A stretch of DNA of 64,000 bases from Burkholderiales bacterium (GCA_025354165.1 JANXNI010000049.1:112816-176815); one strand, 5' to 3'; numbered from the stretch's first letter, positions 8,602 through 18,461 are shown. Translations and numbers: made by a program. Notes: generated by a model from the letters alone, not told the origin.

Positions 8602-10482
8602 TTACTTGCCGAGCGCAGCCCGGATTTGCACGAGCGCCGCCGGGTCTTCAATCGTGGTCAGATCGCCGGGGTCGCGGTCTTCGGCAATCGCCTGAATCGT
8701 GCGCCGCAGCAGTTTTCCGGAACGCGTTTTGGGCAGGGCCGTTACCAGATGCACGGCTCCGGGTCGAGCAATCGCACCGATCTCTTTATCGACTGTTTGC
8801 GCGATGGCGATTTTGGTCGCTTCTGACGCGTTGGACGGATCTTTCAGCACGACAAAGGCGACGGGAATCTGCCCTTTCAACGCATCGGCCACGCCCACCA
8901 CAGCGCATTCCGCCACCATCGAATTCGCCTGCAACGCTTCTTCGATTTCACGGGTTCCGAGGCGATGGCCCGCTACGTTGATTACGTCATCTGTGCGACC
9001 GAGAATGAAGTAATAGCCTTCCGAGTCGCGCGTTGCCCAATCGAAGCTTGAGTAAACCTGTTCGTCCTTAAACGTATCGAAATAGGTGCTCACGAAGCGC
9101 TCGTCGTCACCCCACACGGTCATCATCGCGCCCGGGGGCAACGGCGGCAGAATCGTCAACACGCCTTTCTCATCGGCCTTCGTCGTTCCGCCCGTCACTT
9201 CATCTTTCAGTTTCACATTGAAGCCGTAAACCGGGAACGACGGCGAACCGAATTTACGTGGCGTGTCTTCAACGCCGATTTGCGCCGAGATGATCGGATA
9301 GCCGCTCTCAGTTTGCCAATAGTTATCGATAATTTTTACACCGCCCAGTGCGCCGCTCACCCAGCGTGCAGTTGGCTCATCTAAAGGCTCGCCGGCGAGG
9401 AACAAATACTTTAGATTTGGCAGCGGGTATTGCTGCATGAATTTCGGATCCTGCTTCTTGAGCACGCGGATCGCAGTGGGCGAAGAGGACATCGTTTTCA
9501 CGTTGTTCTCGGCACAAATCTTCCACCAGATCGCGGGGTCGGGCCTGAGCGGAACGCCCTCGTACATGATGGTGGTACAGCCCGCAAGCAGTGGGCCGTA
9601 GACGATGTAGCAATGACCGACGACCCAGCCGATGTCCGAAGTACAGAACATAGTCTCGCCTGCTTTGAGGCCGAAGATTTTGTACATACTGGTGGTCAGC
9701 GTGACCGCGTATCCGCCGGTGTCGCGCTGCACGCCTTTAGGCTTGCCCGTCGTACCGCTGGTGTAGAGGATGTAGCTCGGATGCGATGACTCGACCCATT
9801 CGCACGGCACTTTTTTCATCATGTGCGAAGCGCGGAAACTAGCCCAGTCGACATCGCGTCCCGGAGTCGTTTTCATCGGTTCAAGACCCCGGTTGAACAG
9901 CAACACTTTCTCGGGCTTGTTCACAGCTAGATCAATCGCCGCATCAAGCAGAGGTTTGTACGGCACGACCTTGCCCATGCGCATACCGGCATCGGCGGAC
10001 ACGATCACTTTTGGCTTGGCGTCGTCAATACGGGTCGCCAACGACGCAGAGGCGAATCCACCGAAAACCACCGAGTGAATTGCACCAATGCGCACCGTCG
10101 CCAGCATCGCGAACACGGCCTCTGGAATCATCGGCATGTAGATCAACACGCGATCACCTTTTGCCACGCCGAGGCTCTGCAGCATGGCGGCGACGCGGTT
10201 CACTTCGTCGTGCATCTGCGCGTAGGTGTATTTGGTTTCGGTGTCGGTCTCGGACGAGATGAAGTGCAAGGCAACTTGATCCCCGCGCGTGGCGACGTGC
10301 CGATCAATCGAGTTGTGACACAAGTTGGTCGTGCCGCCGACAAACCACTTGGCAAACGGCGGCCGCGAGAAATCGCAGACCTGCGTGAACGGCGTGTGCC
10401 AGTCGATCAGCTTCGCCTCCTCTGCCCAAAACGCGTCCCGCGCGTTGATCGACCGATCAAAGTGTTCCCTATAAGCACCCAT
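8602..10482 (-). CDS. prpE: Propionate-CoA ligase (propionyl-CoA synthetase)
   Basis: Cytosolic ANL-superfamily enzyme of 626 residues that activates propionate (and less well acetate) to its CoA thioester via an acyl-adenylate. It has the P-loop YTSGTTGKPKGV, the WQTESGYP motif, GRTDDVINVAGHRLGT, and the C-terminal catalytic lysine in PKTRSGKLLRR. The N-terminal MGAYREHFDRSI and the GGFASASLATRIDDA segment fit PrpE better than acetyl-CoA synthetase. The ATG at 10482 follows a near-perfect Shine-Dalgarno (AAGGAGGAACGTG). No other prp genes are close. A perfect 16-bp palindrome 83 bases upstream is a likely operator. Confidence 0.93.
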   Translation of the reverse strand: MGAYREHFDRSINARDAFWAEEAKLIDWHTPFTQVCDFSRPPFAKWFVGGTTNLCHNSIDRHVATRGDQVALHFISSETDTETKYTYAQMHDEVNRVAAMLQSLGVAKGDRVLIYMPMIPEAVFAMLATVRIGAIHSVVFGGFASASLATRIDDAKPKVIVSADAGMRMGKVVPYKPLLDAAIDLAVNKPEKVLLFNRGLEPMKTTPGRDVDWASFRASHMMKKVPCEWVESSHPSYILYTSGTTGKPKGVQRDTGGYAVTLTTSMYKIFGLKAGETMFCTSDIGWVVGHCYIVYGPLLAGCTTIMYEGVPLRPDPAIWWKICAENNVKTMSSSPTAIRVLKKQDPKFMQQYPLPNLKYLFLAGEPLDEPTARWVSGALGGVKIIDNYWQTESGYPIISAQIGVEDTPRKFGSPSFPVYGFNVKLKDEVTGGTTKADEKGVLTILPPLPPGAMMTVWGDDERFVSTYFDTFKDEQVYSSFDWATRDSEGYYFILGRTDDVINVAGHRLGTREIEEALQANSMVAECAVVGVADALKGQIPVAFVVLKDPSNASEATKIAIAQTVDKEIGAIARPGAVHLVTALPKTRSGKLLRRTIQAIAEDRDPGDLTTIEDPAALVQIRAALGK

Positions 10483-10564
10483 CACGTTCCTCCTTGAACT
10501 GCGCAGCGCCTGACGGCTTTGCGAATAAGCGGATTGTGCCAGAGGAATGCTTACGTGAACCTTA

Positions 10565-10580
10565 GGTCTTATATAAGACC
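10565..10580. promoter_or_regulatory. Perfect 16-bp palindrome upstream of prpE
   Basis: GGTCTTATATAAGACC is identical to its reverse complement and lies 83 bases before the prpE start codon. An AT-rich core flanked by GTC/GAC is the form of a dimeric repressor site, for example of a GntR/FadR-type regulator. Which protein binds it cannot be read from the window. Confidence 0.6.
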
Positions 10581-10596
10581 AACATAAAAATGAGAT

Positions 10597-10715
10597 ATGG
10601 CTTTTTGCTGTAAGCACCACTGCGTTTGGGCGGAGCAGATATTTCGACGAAAGTCGGCTTTCGACAAAATTCGCTCCAAGCCCTCGTTCAGAAAGAGAAA
10701 AACGGAAAAAGCTGA
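10597..10715. repeat. Palindromic MITE-like element, copy 1
   Basis: 119 bp between prpE and the MBL-fold gene. It begins ATGGCTTTTT and ends AAAAAGCTGAT, so the ends are divergent from the family. The GGGCGG block is at offset 32 and AGTCGGCTT at offset 56, matching the other seven copies. The arms TTGGGCGGAGC and GCTCCAAGCCC are complementary, so the element can fold end to end. Confidence 0.75.
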
Positions 10716-10786
10716 TTCGAGGCGATACCGCTCCGCGAAGCGGGCCGCAGCCCGCGTCCAATCAACAGTCTTCGTTAATCAACCAC

Positions 10787-11650
10787 TTACCACTTCATTT
10801 CGCCCTTGTTGACCTTGGCCCCGATGTCGAGCGAGAGCGCGCCGGGCGCATCCGGGAAGGCCTTTTTCATGGCCTCGATCAACTCGGCGCTGGTCTTTGT
10901 CGACGCTGCGTTTTTCTCAAAAGCGGACAGGTAATCGCGGGTGTAGTTGATGGCGCTGGCGTCAATGCGGCTGCCAGCCTTCATGTGGCCAGGGACGACC
11001 ACCTCTGGCTTGAGCGCGTTCATTTCCGCGAGTTGTGCGACCCAGGCGCTGCGTTCAGCGACGGTTTGGGTGTCGGCTGTCCACACGTGCATATTGCCGA
11101 AAACAGCGATGTTGCCGACCACCGCCTTGATCGACGGAATCCATGCGTAAGGGCGATGCGCGAGCAGACCTTGCGTGCCGCGAATTTCAACGGTTTCACC
11201 GTCAATGTTCAGGGTATTGCCCTGTAGCGCCTTGGGTAGCACTGGCACCCGTGGCGCATTGGCACCCATCTTCGGGCCCCAGAACGCCACTTTTCCGGCG
11301 ACTTTGGCGCTTAATTTTTCGAGTACGGCAGGCGTGGTCACAACTTCTGCATTCGGGAAGATTTCCTTCAGCACTTCCACGCCGAAGTAGTAGTCCGGGT
11401 CAGCCTGACTCACGTAAATGGTCTTTAACACTTTGCCGCTGTCGAGCACGTTGGCGGCGATGCGTAGCGCGTCGGCACGGGTGAAACCGGCGTCGATGAC
11501 CATCGCCTCTTTCTCGCCGTAAACGAGCGTTGAATTGACATTGAAGCTGTTGTCGCCGGCGTTGTAGACCTTCAGTTGAAGCGGTTGTGCGGCCTGCGCG
11601 TTGGCGAAAAGTACGGTCAGGGTTGCGGCGGTGAGTGTGGTGCGGATCAT
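10787..11650 (-). CDS. MBL-fold (metallo-beta-lactamase-like) secreted protein lacking the usual zinc motif
   Basis: A 287-residue protein with a clear signal peptide (cleavage after NAQAAQ) that should act in the periplasm. The fold is recognisable from NSTLVYGEKEAMVIDAGF and VVVPGHMKAG. However, the position of the HxHxDH metal motif reads SQADPDYYFG, so three of the expected zinc-binding histidines are absent; HRPYAW, NMHVW and PGHMKAG keep other histidines. It may bind metal differently or not be a classical hydrolase. It is divergent from a LysR regulator at 11767, which probably controls it. The substrate is unknown. Confidence 0.8.
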   Translation of the reverse strand: MIRTTLTAATLTVLFANAQAAQPLQLKVYNAGDNSFNVNSTLVYGEKEAMVIDAGFTRADALRIAANVLDSGKVLKTIYVSQADPDYYFGVEVLKEIFPNAEVVTTPAVLEKLSAKVAGKVAFWGPKMGANAPRVPVLPKALQGNTLNIDGETVEIRGTQGLLAHRPYAWIPSIKAVVGNIAVFGNMHVWTADTQTVAERSAWVAQLAEMNALKPEVVVPGHMKAGSRIDASAINYTRDYLSAFEKNAASTKTSAELIEAMKKAFPDAPGALSLDIGAKVNKGEMKW

Positions 11651-11704
11651 GGTCTGTTTCCTTTGAATAAGTGACGGATAAAAACTACAGACCGAAGTTT
11701 AGTT

Positions 11705-11715
11705 TCGTAAAACGA
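11705..11715. promoter_or_regulatory. Inverted repeat in the LysR/MBL divergent region
   Basis: TCGTAAAACGA is a TCGT-N3-ACGA inverted repeat, and the half AAAACGA recurs at about 11754. It sits midway between the two divergent genes, as expected for a LysR binding site. Confidence 0.4.
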
Positions 11716-11766
11716 TAAGAAAAACACCTTAAAATAGCTAATACTGTTGCATAAAACGAGCAAATA

Positions 11767-12657
11767 ATGGACAGACTAACTGCGATGCAGGTGTTTTCAG
11801 AAGTCGCGGCAAGCGGCAGCTTCACTGCGACGGCGGACAAACTGGAGATGTCGCGCGCCATGGTGACGCGATACGTGGGCGAGCTGGAGCGCTGGCTGGG
11901 CTCGCGGCTGTTGCAGCGAACCACGCGAAGCGTGACGCTCACCGACGCGGGAGAGCAGTGCCTGCGCCGCAGTCAGCAGATGCTGGCGCTGGTAGATGCC
12001 GTACAGGACGAAACGGTGAGTCGCGATGGCGCGTTGCGTGGGCAACTGCGGGTGGCGACCAGCGGCTCGTTTGGCTTCTCGCATCTGGCTCCGGCGATTG
12101 CCGAATTTCTGGCTTTGCATCCGCAGTTGAAGATTGATCTGAACGTCAGTGAGGGCGCGGTCAATCTGGTTGAGGCGCGCATCGATCTCGCGATTCGCAT
12201 CAGCAGCGAGCCCGATCCGATGCTGGTGGGGCGACCGCTGGCAACGTGCGAGTCCGTGCTGGTGGCGTCCGCCGGCTATCTGGCGCAGAACGGCACACCG
12301 CCAACGCCCCAGGGGCTTATGCAGCACACCTGCCTGAGCCATGCCAATGTGGGGCGGAGCGTCTGGCGGCTGACGCGCGGCAGCGAATCGGTGCAGGTGA
12401 GCGTGACAAGCCGGTTTAGCGCGAATGATTCGACGATCCTGCTGCACGCCGCGCTGGCGGATGGTGGCATCGCGCTGGTGCCGAACTTTCTGGCCAGTCA
12501 GAGCCTGAGCTCTGGCGCTTTGGTTCAGGTGTTATCCGACTGGCAACCACCTGTGATGCAGATATTTGCGCTGTACCCGTCGCGGCGAAACCTGTCACCA
12601 GCGGTGCGTGCGATGGTGGATTTTTTGGTGATTCGGTTTTCTGAGCGTCGGTGGTGA
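11767..12657 (+). CDS. LysR-family transcriptional regulator
   Basis: DNA-binding regulator of 296 residues. The N-terminal winged helix-turn-helix spans residues 1-60 (MQVFSEVAASGSFTATADKLEMSRAMVTRYVGELE), followed by the linker RTTRSVTLTDAG and a periplasmic-binding-protein-like effector domain starting near LRVATSGSFGF. It belongs to the large CrgA/DsdC-like group with the RLDLAIR-like motif (here RIDLAIRIS). It is divergent from the MBL-fold gene, with 116 bases between start codons, so it most likely regulates that gene and itself. The inducer is unknown. Confidence 0.92.
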   Translation: MDRLTAMQVFSEVAASGSFTATADKLEMSRAMVTRYVGELERWLGSRLLQRTTRSVTLTDAGEQCLRRSQQMLALVDAVQDETVSRDGALRGQLRVATSGSFGFSHLAPAIAEFLALHPQLKIDLNVSEGAVNLVEARIDLAIRISSEPDPMLVGRPLATCESVLVASAGYLAQNGTPPTPQGLMQHTCLSHANVGRSVWRLTRGSESVQVSVTSRFSANDSTILLHAALADGGIALVPNFLASQSLSSGALVQVLSDWQPPVMQIFALYPSRRNLSPAVRAMVDFLVIRFSERRW

Positions 12658-12688
12658 TTGGGGTTTCCGCCCTTTATGTAGTGCTTAT

Positions 12689-15600
12689 TTATTCAGCCGG
12701 AAGCACCACTTTCGGTTTGCGCCGAAAGCGCTCTCCAACCCAAATCGATGCGCGCCTGATCACGTGCTCGATGTCGTCAAACAACGTGAACACGGGCGGA
12801 ATAACCAGTAGAGACAGGAACGTCGAAGTGATCAAGCCACCGATCACAGCGACCGCCATCGGTGAGCGAAAACTTGGGTCGGCGGTCCCCGTTCCGATGG
12901 CAATTGGCAGCATACCGGCCGCCATCGCGATGGTGGTCATGATGATCGGTCGTGCGCGTTTGTGGCAGGCGTCGAGCAGCGCATCCAGCCGCGACAAGCC
13001 GTGATCGCGGCGCGCCACGATGGCGTATTCCACCAGCAATATCGAATTCTTGGTCGCTACACCCATGAGCATAATGAGGCCGATAAATGACGGCATCGAC
13101 AGACTCTTTCCGGTCACCAGCAAGCCAAGAAACGCACCGCCAAACGACAGCGGCAAGGCGGCCAAAATGGTGAACGGATGCAGCATGTCTTTGAACAGCA
13201 CAAGCAGTACGATGTAGATGCAAAGCACACCCGTGAACATCGCGAGGATGAAGCTTGCAGAGAGTTCCGCCAACGCCTCGGCATCGCCCACTTCACGAAC
13301 CCCTACACCGGGTGGCAGGTTCTTGATGCTGGGCAATTCGGCCACCGCCTTGACCACGTCGCCCAACGGTGAACCTGAAAGCTCAATCTCAAAATTGATA
13401 TTGCGCGACCGGTCATAGCGATCAATCACTGCGGGGCCGCTCGCAACTTCGAGCGTTGCGACGCTGTTCAGTGGCACCGGGCCTTTATTGCCTGGAACCG
13501 TCAGTCGACCGAGCAAATCAAGGTCTTGCCGAGCGCTAGACGCCAGACGCACCACGATGGGAACTTGCCGCTGCGCGAGATTCATTTTCGCCAAAGCCTG
13601 ATCGTAGTCACCGACGGTGGCCACGCGTAACGTCTCGGCCATTGAGGTCGCGCTGACGCCCAATTCTGCTGCGCGTCCGGCAATCGGGCGCACGGCAATT
13701 TCGGGGCGCACCAGACTCGCGGTGGACGTGATGGTGCCTAGATTCGGAATCGTACGCAGGTCTTTTTCGACATTACTCGCGGCTTGTGCTAGCGCGTTAG
13801 CGTCGTCACCGCTCAGCACGAGCACATACTTTTCACCCGATCCGCCAAGTCCCACGGTGCTGCGAACGCCAGGAATCGCTTCCAGCACTTTGCGCATGTC
13901 GGCTTCAATCGGCTGCTTGCGAACGGCTCGCTCATTGCGCGCGGCGAGCTGAATGGTCAGCGTGGCTTTACGCACCTCCGCGAGGCCCGATGGCGCGAAC
14001 GGATCACTGCCAGCCGAGCCACCGCCGATCGTGGTGTAGACCGACTTCACGTACTTTACTTTCGATACCAGTTGACGCGCCGCTTCGGCGGCAACCATCG
14101 TTTCCTTCAACGTTGAACCCGGCGGCAATTCAAGTTTCACCTGCGTTTGCGAATTGTCATCGGGTGGAATGAAGGCGAACGAAAGCTGAGTTGCCAGAAA
14201 AATCGAACCCGCAAAAAACGCGAATGCACCGACGAATGTGATCCAGCGATGACGCAAACACCACGCCGCCCACTTCATGTAAATCTTGAGCCAGCCCGGC
14301 TCTTTGTGCGGCTGGACGATGGGCTTGAGCAGATAGGCCGCCATCATCGGTGTGAGCATCCGCGCCACGACCAGCGATGCAAACACAGCGAGTGATGCGG
14401 TCCAGCCAAACTGCTTGAAAAATTTTCCTGGCACGCCCGCCATAAATGCGGTTGGCAGGAACACTGCGATCAGCGCAAACGTAGTCGCGATCACCGCGAG
14501 TCCAATCTCGTCGGCCGCCTCCATCGCGGCCTGATACGGCGTTTTTCCCATGCGCAAATGGCGCACGATGTTTTCAACTTCAACGATCGCGTCGTCGACC
14601 AAAAGCCCGATGACGAGCGAGAGCGCCAAGAGCGTCACCACGTTAATCGAGAAGCCAAAATAATTCATGCCGATGAAGGCAGGAATCGCCGACAACGGCA
14701 GCGCTACGGCCGACACCAGCGTGGCTCGCCATTCGCGCAGGAACAGGAGCACAACGAGCACGGCGAGGAACGCGCCTTCGAGCAACAGCTCAACGGAAGC
14801 GTCGTATTCCTCCTGCACTGGCGTCACGAAATCGAATGCTTGCGTAAGCTTTAAGCTTGGATTCTCAAGCTTCAATTGCTCAAGCACGGCAAGTGCGCCC
14901 TTGCCCACTTCAATTTCGCTGGCACCACGACTGCGCGCGACTTCAAAGCCGACCACGGGCTTGCCATTGAGTAACGCGGCCGAACGGGGCTCAGCGATCG
15001 TGTCAATCACCGTTGCGACTTCATCGAGCCGAATGCGGCGACCATCGGGCAAACTGAGTTGCAGCTTCGCCAGCTCCTGCGCGGTGGCAACGGTCGCGAG
15101 CACGCGCACCGGCTGCTCCGCGCCGCCAAGATCGGTGCGGCCACCAGTGGCTTCCGTTTGCGCGAGGCGTAATTGCCGCGACACATCAGCGGCGCTAACG
15201 CGCAGCGATTGCAGTCGCACTGGATCAAGCAACACCTGAACCTGTCGATCGGCCCCGCCGACGCGACTAATCGCGCCGACACCGCGTACCGAGAGCAACC
15301 TTCGCGTCAAGGTGTTATCGACAAACCACGACAGCTCCTCGTCGTCCATCTGATTGGAGGCGACCGTGAACGCGAGCACAGGTGACCCTGCGAGTTCCAG
15401 CTTGCTGACGATGGGGTCACGCAAATCGCCGGGGAGGTCGGCACGTACGCGCGAGACGGCAGCCCGAACATCGTCCACCGCTTCCTGCACTGGTTTTTCC
15501 AGACGGAATTCGGCCGTGATGGTGGCACCGCCGTCCTGCACTTTGGTGTAGATGTGCTTCAAGCCTTGCAGCGTTGCAATCGAGTTTTCGATCTTGCGGG

Positions 15601-15790
15601 CGACTTCATTTTCAAGCTGACCCGGCGCTGCGCCCGGCAACGACGCGCTCACAGTGACCGTGGGCAAATCGAGGTCAGGAAAGTTCTGCACTTTCATTGA
15701 CTGCCACGACAGGATGCCTGCCAGCGTCAACAGCACAAAAATCATCAAAGACGGAATCGGGTTTCGTATCGACCAGGCGGAAACGTTCAT
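12689..15790 (-). CDS. RND efflux transporter, inner-membrane permease (HAE-1/AcrB-like)
   Basis: Proton-driven trimeric exporter of 1,033 residues in the inner membrane, part of a tripartite drug or toxin pump. It begins MNVSAWSIRNPIPSLMIFVLLTLAGILSW, the first membrane helix. The proton-relay helix is LVIGLLVDDAIVEVENIV, with paired aspartates. It has two large periplasmic loops and closes with IGLIMLMGVATKNSILLVEYA and the last helices before a short basic tail. It is the last gene of the tetR-OMF-adaptor-RND operon, 18 bases after the adaptor stop. Substrates cannot be read; the N-terminus resembles the MexK/VexH-like branch rather than AcrB itself. Confidence 0.95.
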   Translation of the reverse strand: MNVSAWSIRNPIPSLMIFVLLTLAGILSWQSMKVQNFPDLDLPTVTVSASLPGAAPGQLENEVARKIENSIATLQGLKHIYTKVQDGGATITAEFRLEKPVQEAVDDVRAAVSRVRADLPGDLRDPIVSKLELAGSPVLAFTVASNQMDDEELSWFVDNTLTRRLLSVRGVGAISRVGGADRQVQVLLDPVRLQSLRVSAADVSRQLRLAQTEATGGRTDLGGAEQPVRVLATVATAQELAKLQLSLPDGRRIRLDEVATVIDTIAEPRSAALLNGKPVVGFEVARSRGASEIEVGKGALAVLEQLKLENPSLKLTQAFDFVTPVQEEYDASVELLLEGAFLAVLVVLLFLREWRATLVSAVALPLSAIPAFIGMNYFGFSINVVTLLALSLVIGLLVDDAIVEVENIVRHLRMGKTPYQAAMEAADEIGLAVIATTFALIAVFLPTAFMAGVPGKFFKQFGWTASLAVFASLVVARMLTPMMAAYLLKPIVQPHKEPGWLKIYMKWAAWCLRHRWITFVGAFAFFAGSIFLATQLSFAFIPPDDNSQTQVKLELPPGSTLKETMVAAEAARQLVSKVKYVKSVYTTIGGGSAGSDPFAPSGLAEVRKATLTIQLAARNERAVRKQPIEADMRKVLEAIPGVRSTVGLGGSGEKYVLVLSGDDANALAQAASNVEKDLRTIPNLGTITSTASLVRPEIAVRPIAGRAAELGVSATSMAETLRVATVGDYDQALAKMNLAQRQVPIVVRLASSARQDLDLLGRLTVPGNKGPVPLNSVATLEVASGPAVIDRYDRSRNINFEIELSGSPLGDVVKAVAELPSIKNLPPGVGVREVGDAEALAELSASFILAMFTGVLCIYIVLLVLFKDMLHPFTILAALPLSFGGAFLGLLVTGKSLSMPSFIGLIMLMGVATKNSILLVEYAIVARRDHGLSRLDALLDACHKRARPIIMTTIAMAAGMLPIAIGTGTADPSFRSPMAVAVIGGLITSTFLSLLVIPPVFTLFDDIEHVIRRASIWVGERFRRKPKVVLPAE

Positions 15791-15808
15791 AGTTTGCTCG
15801 GTGGTGAA

Positions 15809-16990
15809 TTAGGGTTTGGCGGCGGTTGCCGAGACGCCAGTTGACGCTGGTGGCACAGCGTTTGCAAGTGCGTTGTTGACGCGCACGGTGTCGCCCTGCG
15901 CAAGGAACGCCGCGCCATTGACGACGACCGTTTCGCCGCCCTGAATTCCGGACACAATCTCAACGCGATCATTGAAGCGACGTCCGGTCTGCACCTTGAG
16001 CTGTGACACTTTGTTCTCTGCCAGCAATTGGTAAACATAGGTCATTCCGTCGCGCAATACCACCGCGTGCTGAGGCAGCGAGAGGGCTCGTGCCGAGCCC
16101 ACCGAAAAGTCTCCACTGGCGAACATGCCTGATTTCGCCGCCGCATTGTTCACTAAATCGACGTACACGATGGCGTTGCGAGTCGCGGTGTCGACCGTCG
16201 GCGCAACTACGCGCACCCTGCCGTTCACCGTTGCACCCGTGGGTGTCGTGACCACGACAGCCTGCCCTGCTGCCACTTTCGCGAGATCGGCAGCCGTGAC
16301 TTCAGCACGCCATTCAAGACGATTCTTGCGGATCAACCGGAACAGCTCCTGCCCGGTTCCGACGACCGCGCCGACCGTCGCCGATCGCGAGGAAATCACT
16401 CCGTCATCGGGCGCGACAACACGCGTGAAATTGACACGCAATTGTCCGCCGTCGCGCGCCGCTTTCGCCGATAGAAGGCGCGCCGCAGCAGTTTTCGCAG
16501 CGGTAACGTACTGATTAATTTGCTGAGTGGACATCGCCCCCGAATCCTGCAGGGTACGAGCACGTGCAGCGTTTGCTTCTGCCTCGGCGAGCGCCGCTTC
16601 CGCTTCGGCTACGGCGGCTGATTGCTGCGCGAAGTCGGCACGCACAGTGTCCGGCGAGAACTGCGCCAGCGTTTGCCCGCGCTTTACAACGTCACCCACG
16701 TTCGCACTGACGTCGCTCAAACGAAGTCCGTTCGACTCGGCTCCGACGATGGCTTCCTGCCACGGCGCGATGTTGCCGTTGGCGGAAAGTTTGATCGGCC
16801 AATCGGTTTGCATTGCCTTGGTCGTGGTGACGGTTAGCGACGGTTTGGCGACTACAGCGGCCTGCTTCTTCGCGTCCACTTTTGCGTCCGCTTTTGCGTC
16901 ATCCGCACGGACGCAGGTGATGCCGACTGCCGCGGCGACCAGCGTGGCTGCGATAGCGATGAAGCGTTGTTTTCGAGTGAGTGATGTCAT
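15809..16990 (-). CDS. RND efflux periplasmic adaptor (membrane fusion protein)
   Basis: A 393-residue adaptor linking the RND permease to the outer membrane factor. From the ATG at 16990 it has a signal or anchor helix (RFIAIAATLVAAAVGITCV), then a KADAKVDAKK low-complexity linker. The lipoyl half-motifs are GNIAPWQEAIVGAES and VVAPDDGVISSRSATVGAVV, either side of a coiled-coil hairpin rich in Ala and Glu at about residues 100-165. A beta-barrel and membrane-proximal domain follow. The start overlaps the stop of the upstream OMF gene as ATGA, which indicates translational coupling. The frame stays open to 17080, but that would run into the OMF gene. Confidence 0.93.
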   Translation of the reverse strand: MTSLTRKQRFIAIAATLVAAAVGITCVRADDAKADAKVDAKKQAAVVAKPSLTVTTTKAMQTDWPIKLSANGNIAPWQEAIVGAESNGLRLSDVSANVGDVVKRGQTLAQFSPDTVRADFAQQSAAVAEAEAALAEAEANAARARTLQDSGAMSTQQINQYVTAAKTAAARLLSAKAARDGGQLRVNFTRVVAPDDGVISSRSATVGAVVGTGQELFRLIRKNRLEWRAEVTAADLAKVAAGQAVVVTTPTGATVNGRVRVVAPTVDTATRNAIVYVDLVNNAAAKSGMFASGDFSVGSARALSLPQHAVVLRDGMTYVYQLLAENKVSQLKVQTGRRFNDRVEIVSGIQGGETVVVNGAAFLAQGDTVRVNNALANAVPPASTGVSATAAKP

Positions 16991-18450
16991 TGCGTTTTCT
17001 CCGAAACTTTTACCTGTGAATCTGATGATGCTTGCCGCTGATCCCAACCGCCGCCGACAGCGCGATAGAGCGAAATCCATGCATTGAGCCGCTCGCGTTC
17101 GAGGGTGAGCACGGCAACCTCAGCGGCAAGCACTGAGCGACGGGCGTCCTGTAACTCAAGTACGCTGCCGGCACCGGCGGACAACCGTGCTTGTGCGGCT
17201 TTCTCGAAGGCCTGATAGCCCGACAACGACGCCTGCACGTCGCTCGTGCGCGCCTGGGCCGACTGCAACTGCGTCAGCGCTTCTTCAACCTCTCGCACGG
17301 CGCGAATGGCGATCGCTTTGTATCCCGCGAGCGACTCAGCGTAACGCGCCTTTGCCAGATCAACATTGGCCGAGCGCCGTCCCGCATCGAACAGCGGCAC
17401 CGTGAGCGACGGACCGAATCCCCAGGTGGTGCCGTCGCTAGTGATTCCAGCGAGACGCGACACGCTATATCCGACTGAACCCGAGAGCGAAATGCGCGGA
17501 TAGCGATCTGCCTCGGCCGCGCCGATGTCTGCGGTGAGCGCAGCGAGTTCCCGCTCGGCGGCGGCGAGGTCAGGACGCTGTGCAAGTACGGCCACGGGAA
17601 CGTTCGGCACGGCGAAATTTGCAGGCACTGGCAACTTCGCCCGATCAGACGTGAGCGCCATGCGAACGGAGAGTTCGCCAAGCCCCGACAGCGCTGCCAG
17701 CGCCTTGATGCCGAGATCAACCTCAGCGCGCTGTCTGGTTAACCGCGCGGATGCTTCCGACGCACTGGCATTCGCGAGCGCCGCATTAGCGGGCGTCTCA
17801 AAGCCCGCGTTAGTTTTCAGGCCCGTCAGCCGCGCCGTCTCGTTGCGGCTGGCAGCGTCTCGCTCGTAGCCGCCGGCCAAAGCTTCATTGACGCGCAGGT
17901 TGACGTATGCTGTGGCGACTTCAGCAGCCAGCGACACGCGCGCCTGATGCCAGTCCAGATTGCGCGCAGTGAACCGCGCGTCGGCCGCTTCGCGCGTGCG
18001 CCGATTGGCACCAAAGAGGTCAAGCTCCCATGCCGCCTGCACTGTCGAACTCACACTTGTCGTAGCGCCCGGCAAAGCGAAGCCGCTGGCGCTGTTACCA
18101 CGATTGGCGGCAGCGCCTGCCGTGACATTGGGCAAAGCGTTGGACCCGGCAATCGTCTGCCCGGCGCGCGCCTGCAGGATGCGTGCTGCAGCTTGCGCGA
18201 GGGTCGGATTACTCGCTTGCGCAGCATCGATAAAGCCTTGCAACGTTGCGTCGTTCCAGCTTGACCACCATGCCGTGAGCGTTGCGATGTCACCGTTGTG
18301 CGGCAGCGGGGCTTGCCACGCAGCCACACTGGTGGACGTGGGCGGCGCGTAAGTGGGGCCGACCGCGCATGCCGTGAGCAACAGGCTCACCAGCAACGAA
18401 CAGGACATTCCCATGAGTCGCTTTCGCGATTTTGTCAGCAACGGAGGCAT
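16987..18450 (-). CDS. Outer membrane efflux lipoprotein, NodT family
   Basis: TolC-like outer membrane channel of 487 residues. The ATG at 18450 gives a lipoprotein signal ending in LLLTAC, so the cysteine is lipidated. CAVGPTYAPP is the classic NodT/OprM start. Two OEP repeats follow, with AAWELDLFGANRRTREA in the first and FGPSLTVPLFDAGRRSANVDLAKARY in the second. It is the second gene of the operon, starting 12 bases after the tetR stop, and its own stop overlaps the adaptor start. The frame extends upstream through tetR sequence but there is no signal there. Confidence 0.94.
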   Translation of the reverse strand: MPPLLTKSRKRLMGMSCSLLVSLLLTACAVGPTYAPPTSTSVAAWQAPLPHNGDIATLTAWWSSWNDATLQGFIDAAQASNPTLAQAAARILQARAGQTIAGSNALPNVTAGAAANRGNSASGFALPGATTSVSSTVQAAWELDLFGANRRTREAADARFTARNLDWHQARVSLAAEVATAYVNLRVNEALAGGYERDAASRNETARLTGLKTNAGFETPANAALANASASEASARLTRQRAEVDLGIKALAALSGLGELSVRMALTSDRAKLPVPANFAVPNVPVAVLAQRPDLAAAERELAALTADIGAAEADRYPRISLSGSVGYSVSRLAGITSDGTTWGFGPSLTVPLFDAGRRSANVDLAKARYAESLAGYKAIAIRAVREVEEALTQLQSAQARTSDVQASLSGYQAFEKAAQARLSAGAGSVLELQDARRSVLAAEVAVLTLERERLNAWISLYRAVGGGWDQRQASSDSQVKVSEKTQ

Positions 18451-18461
18451 GAACCAGACTT

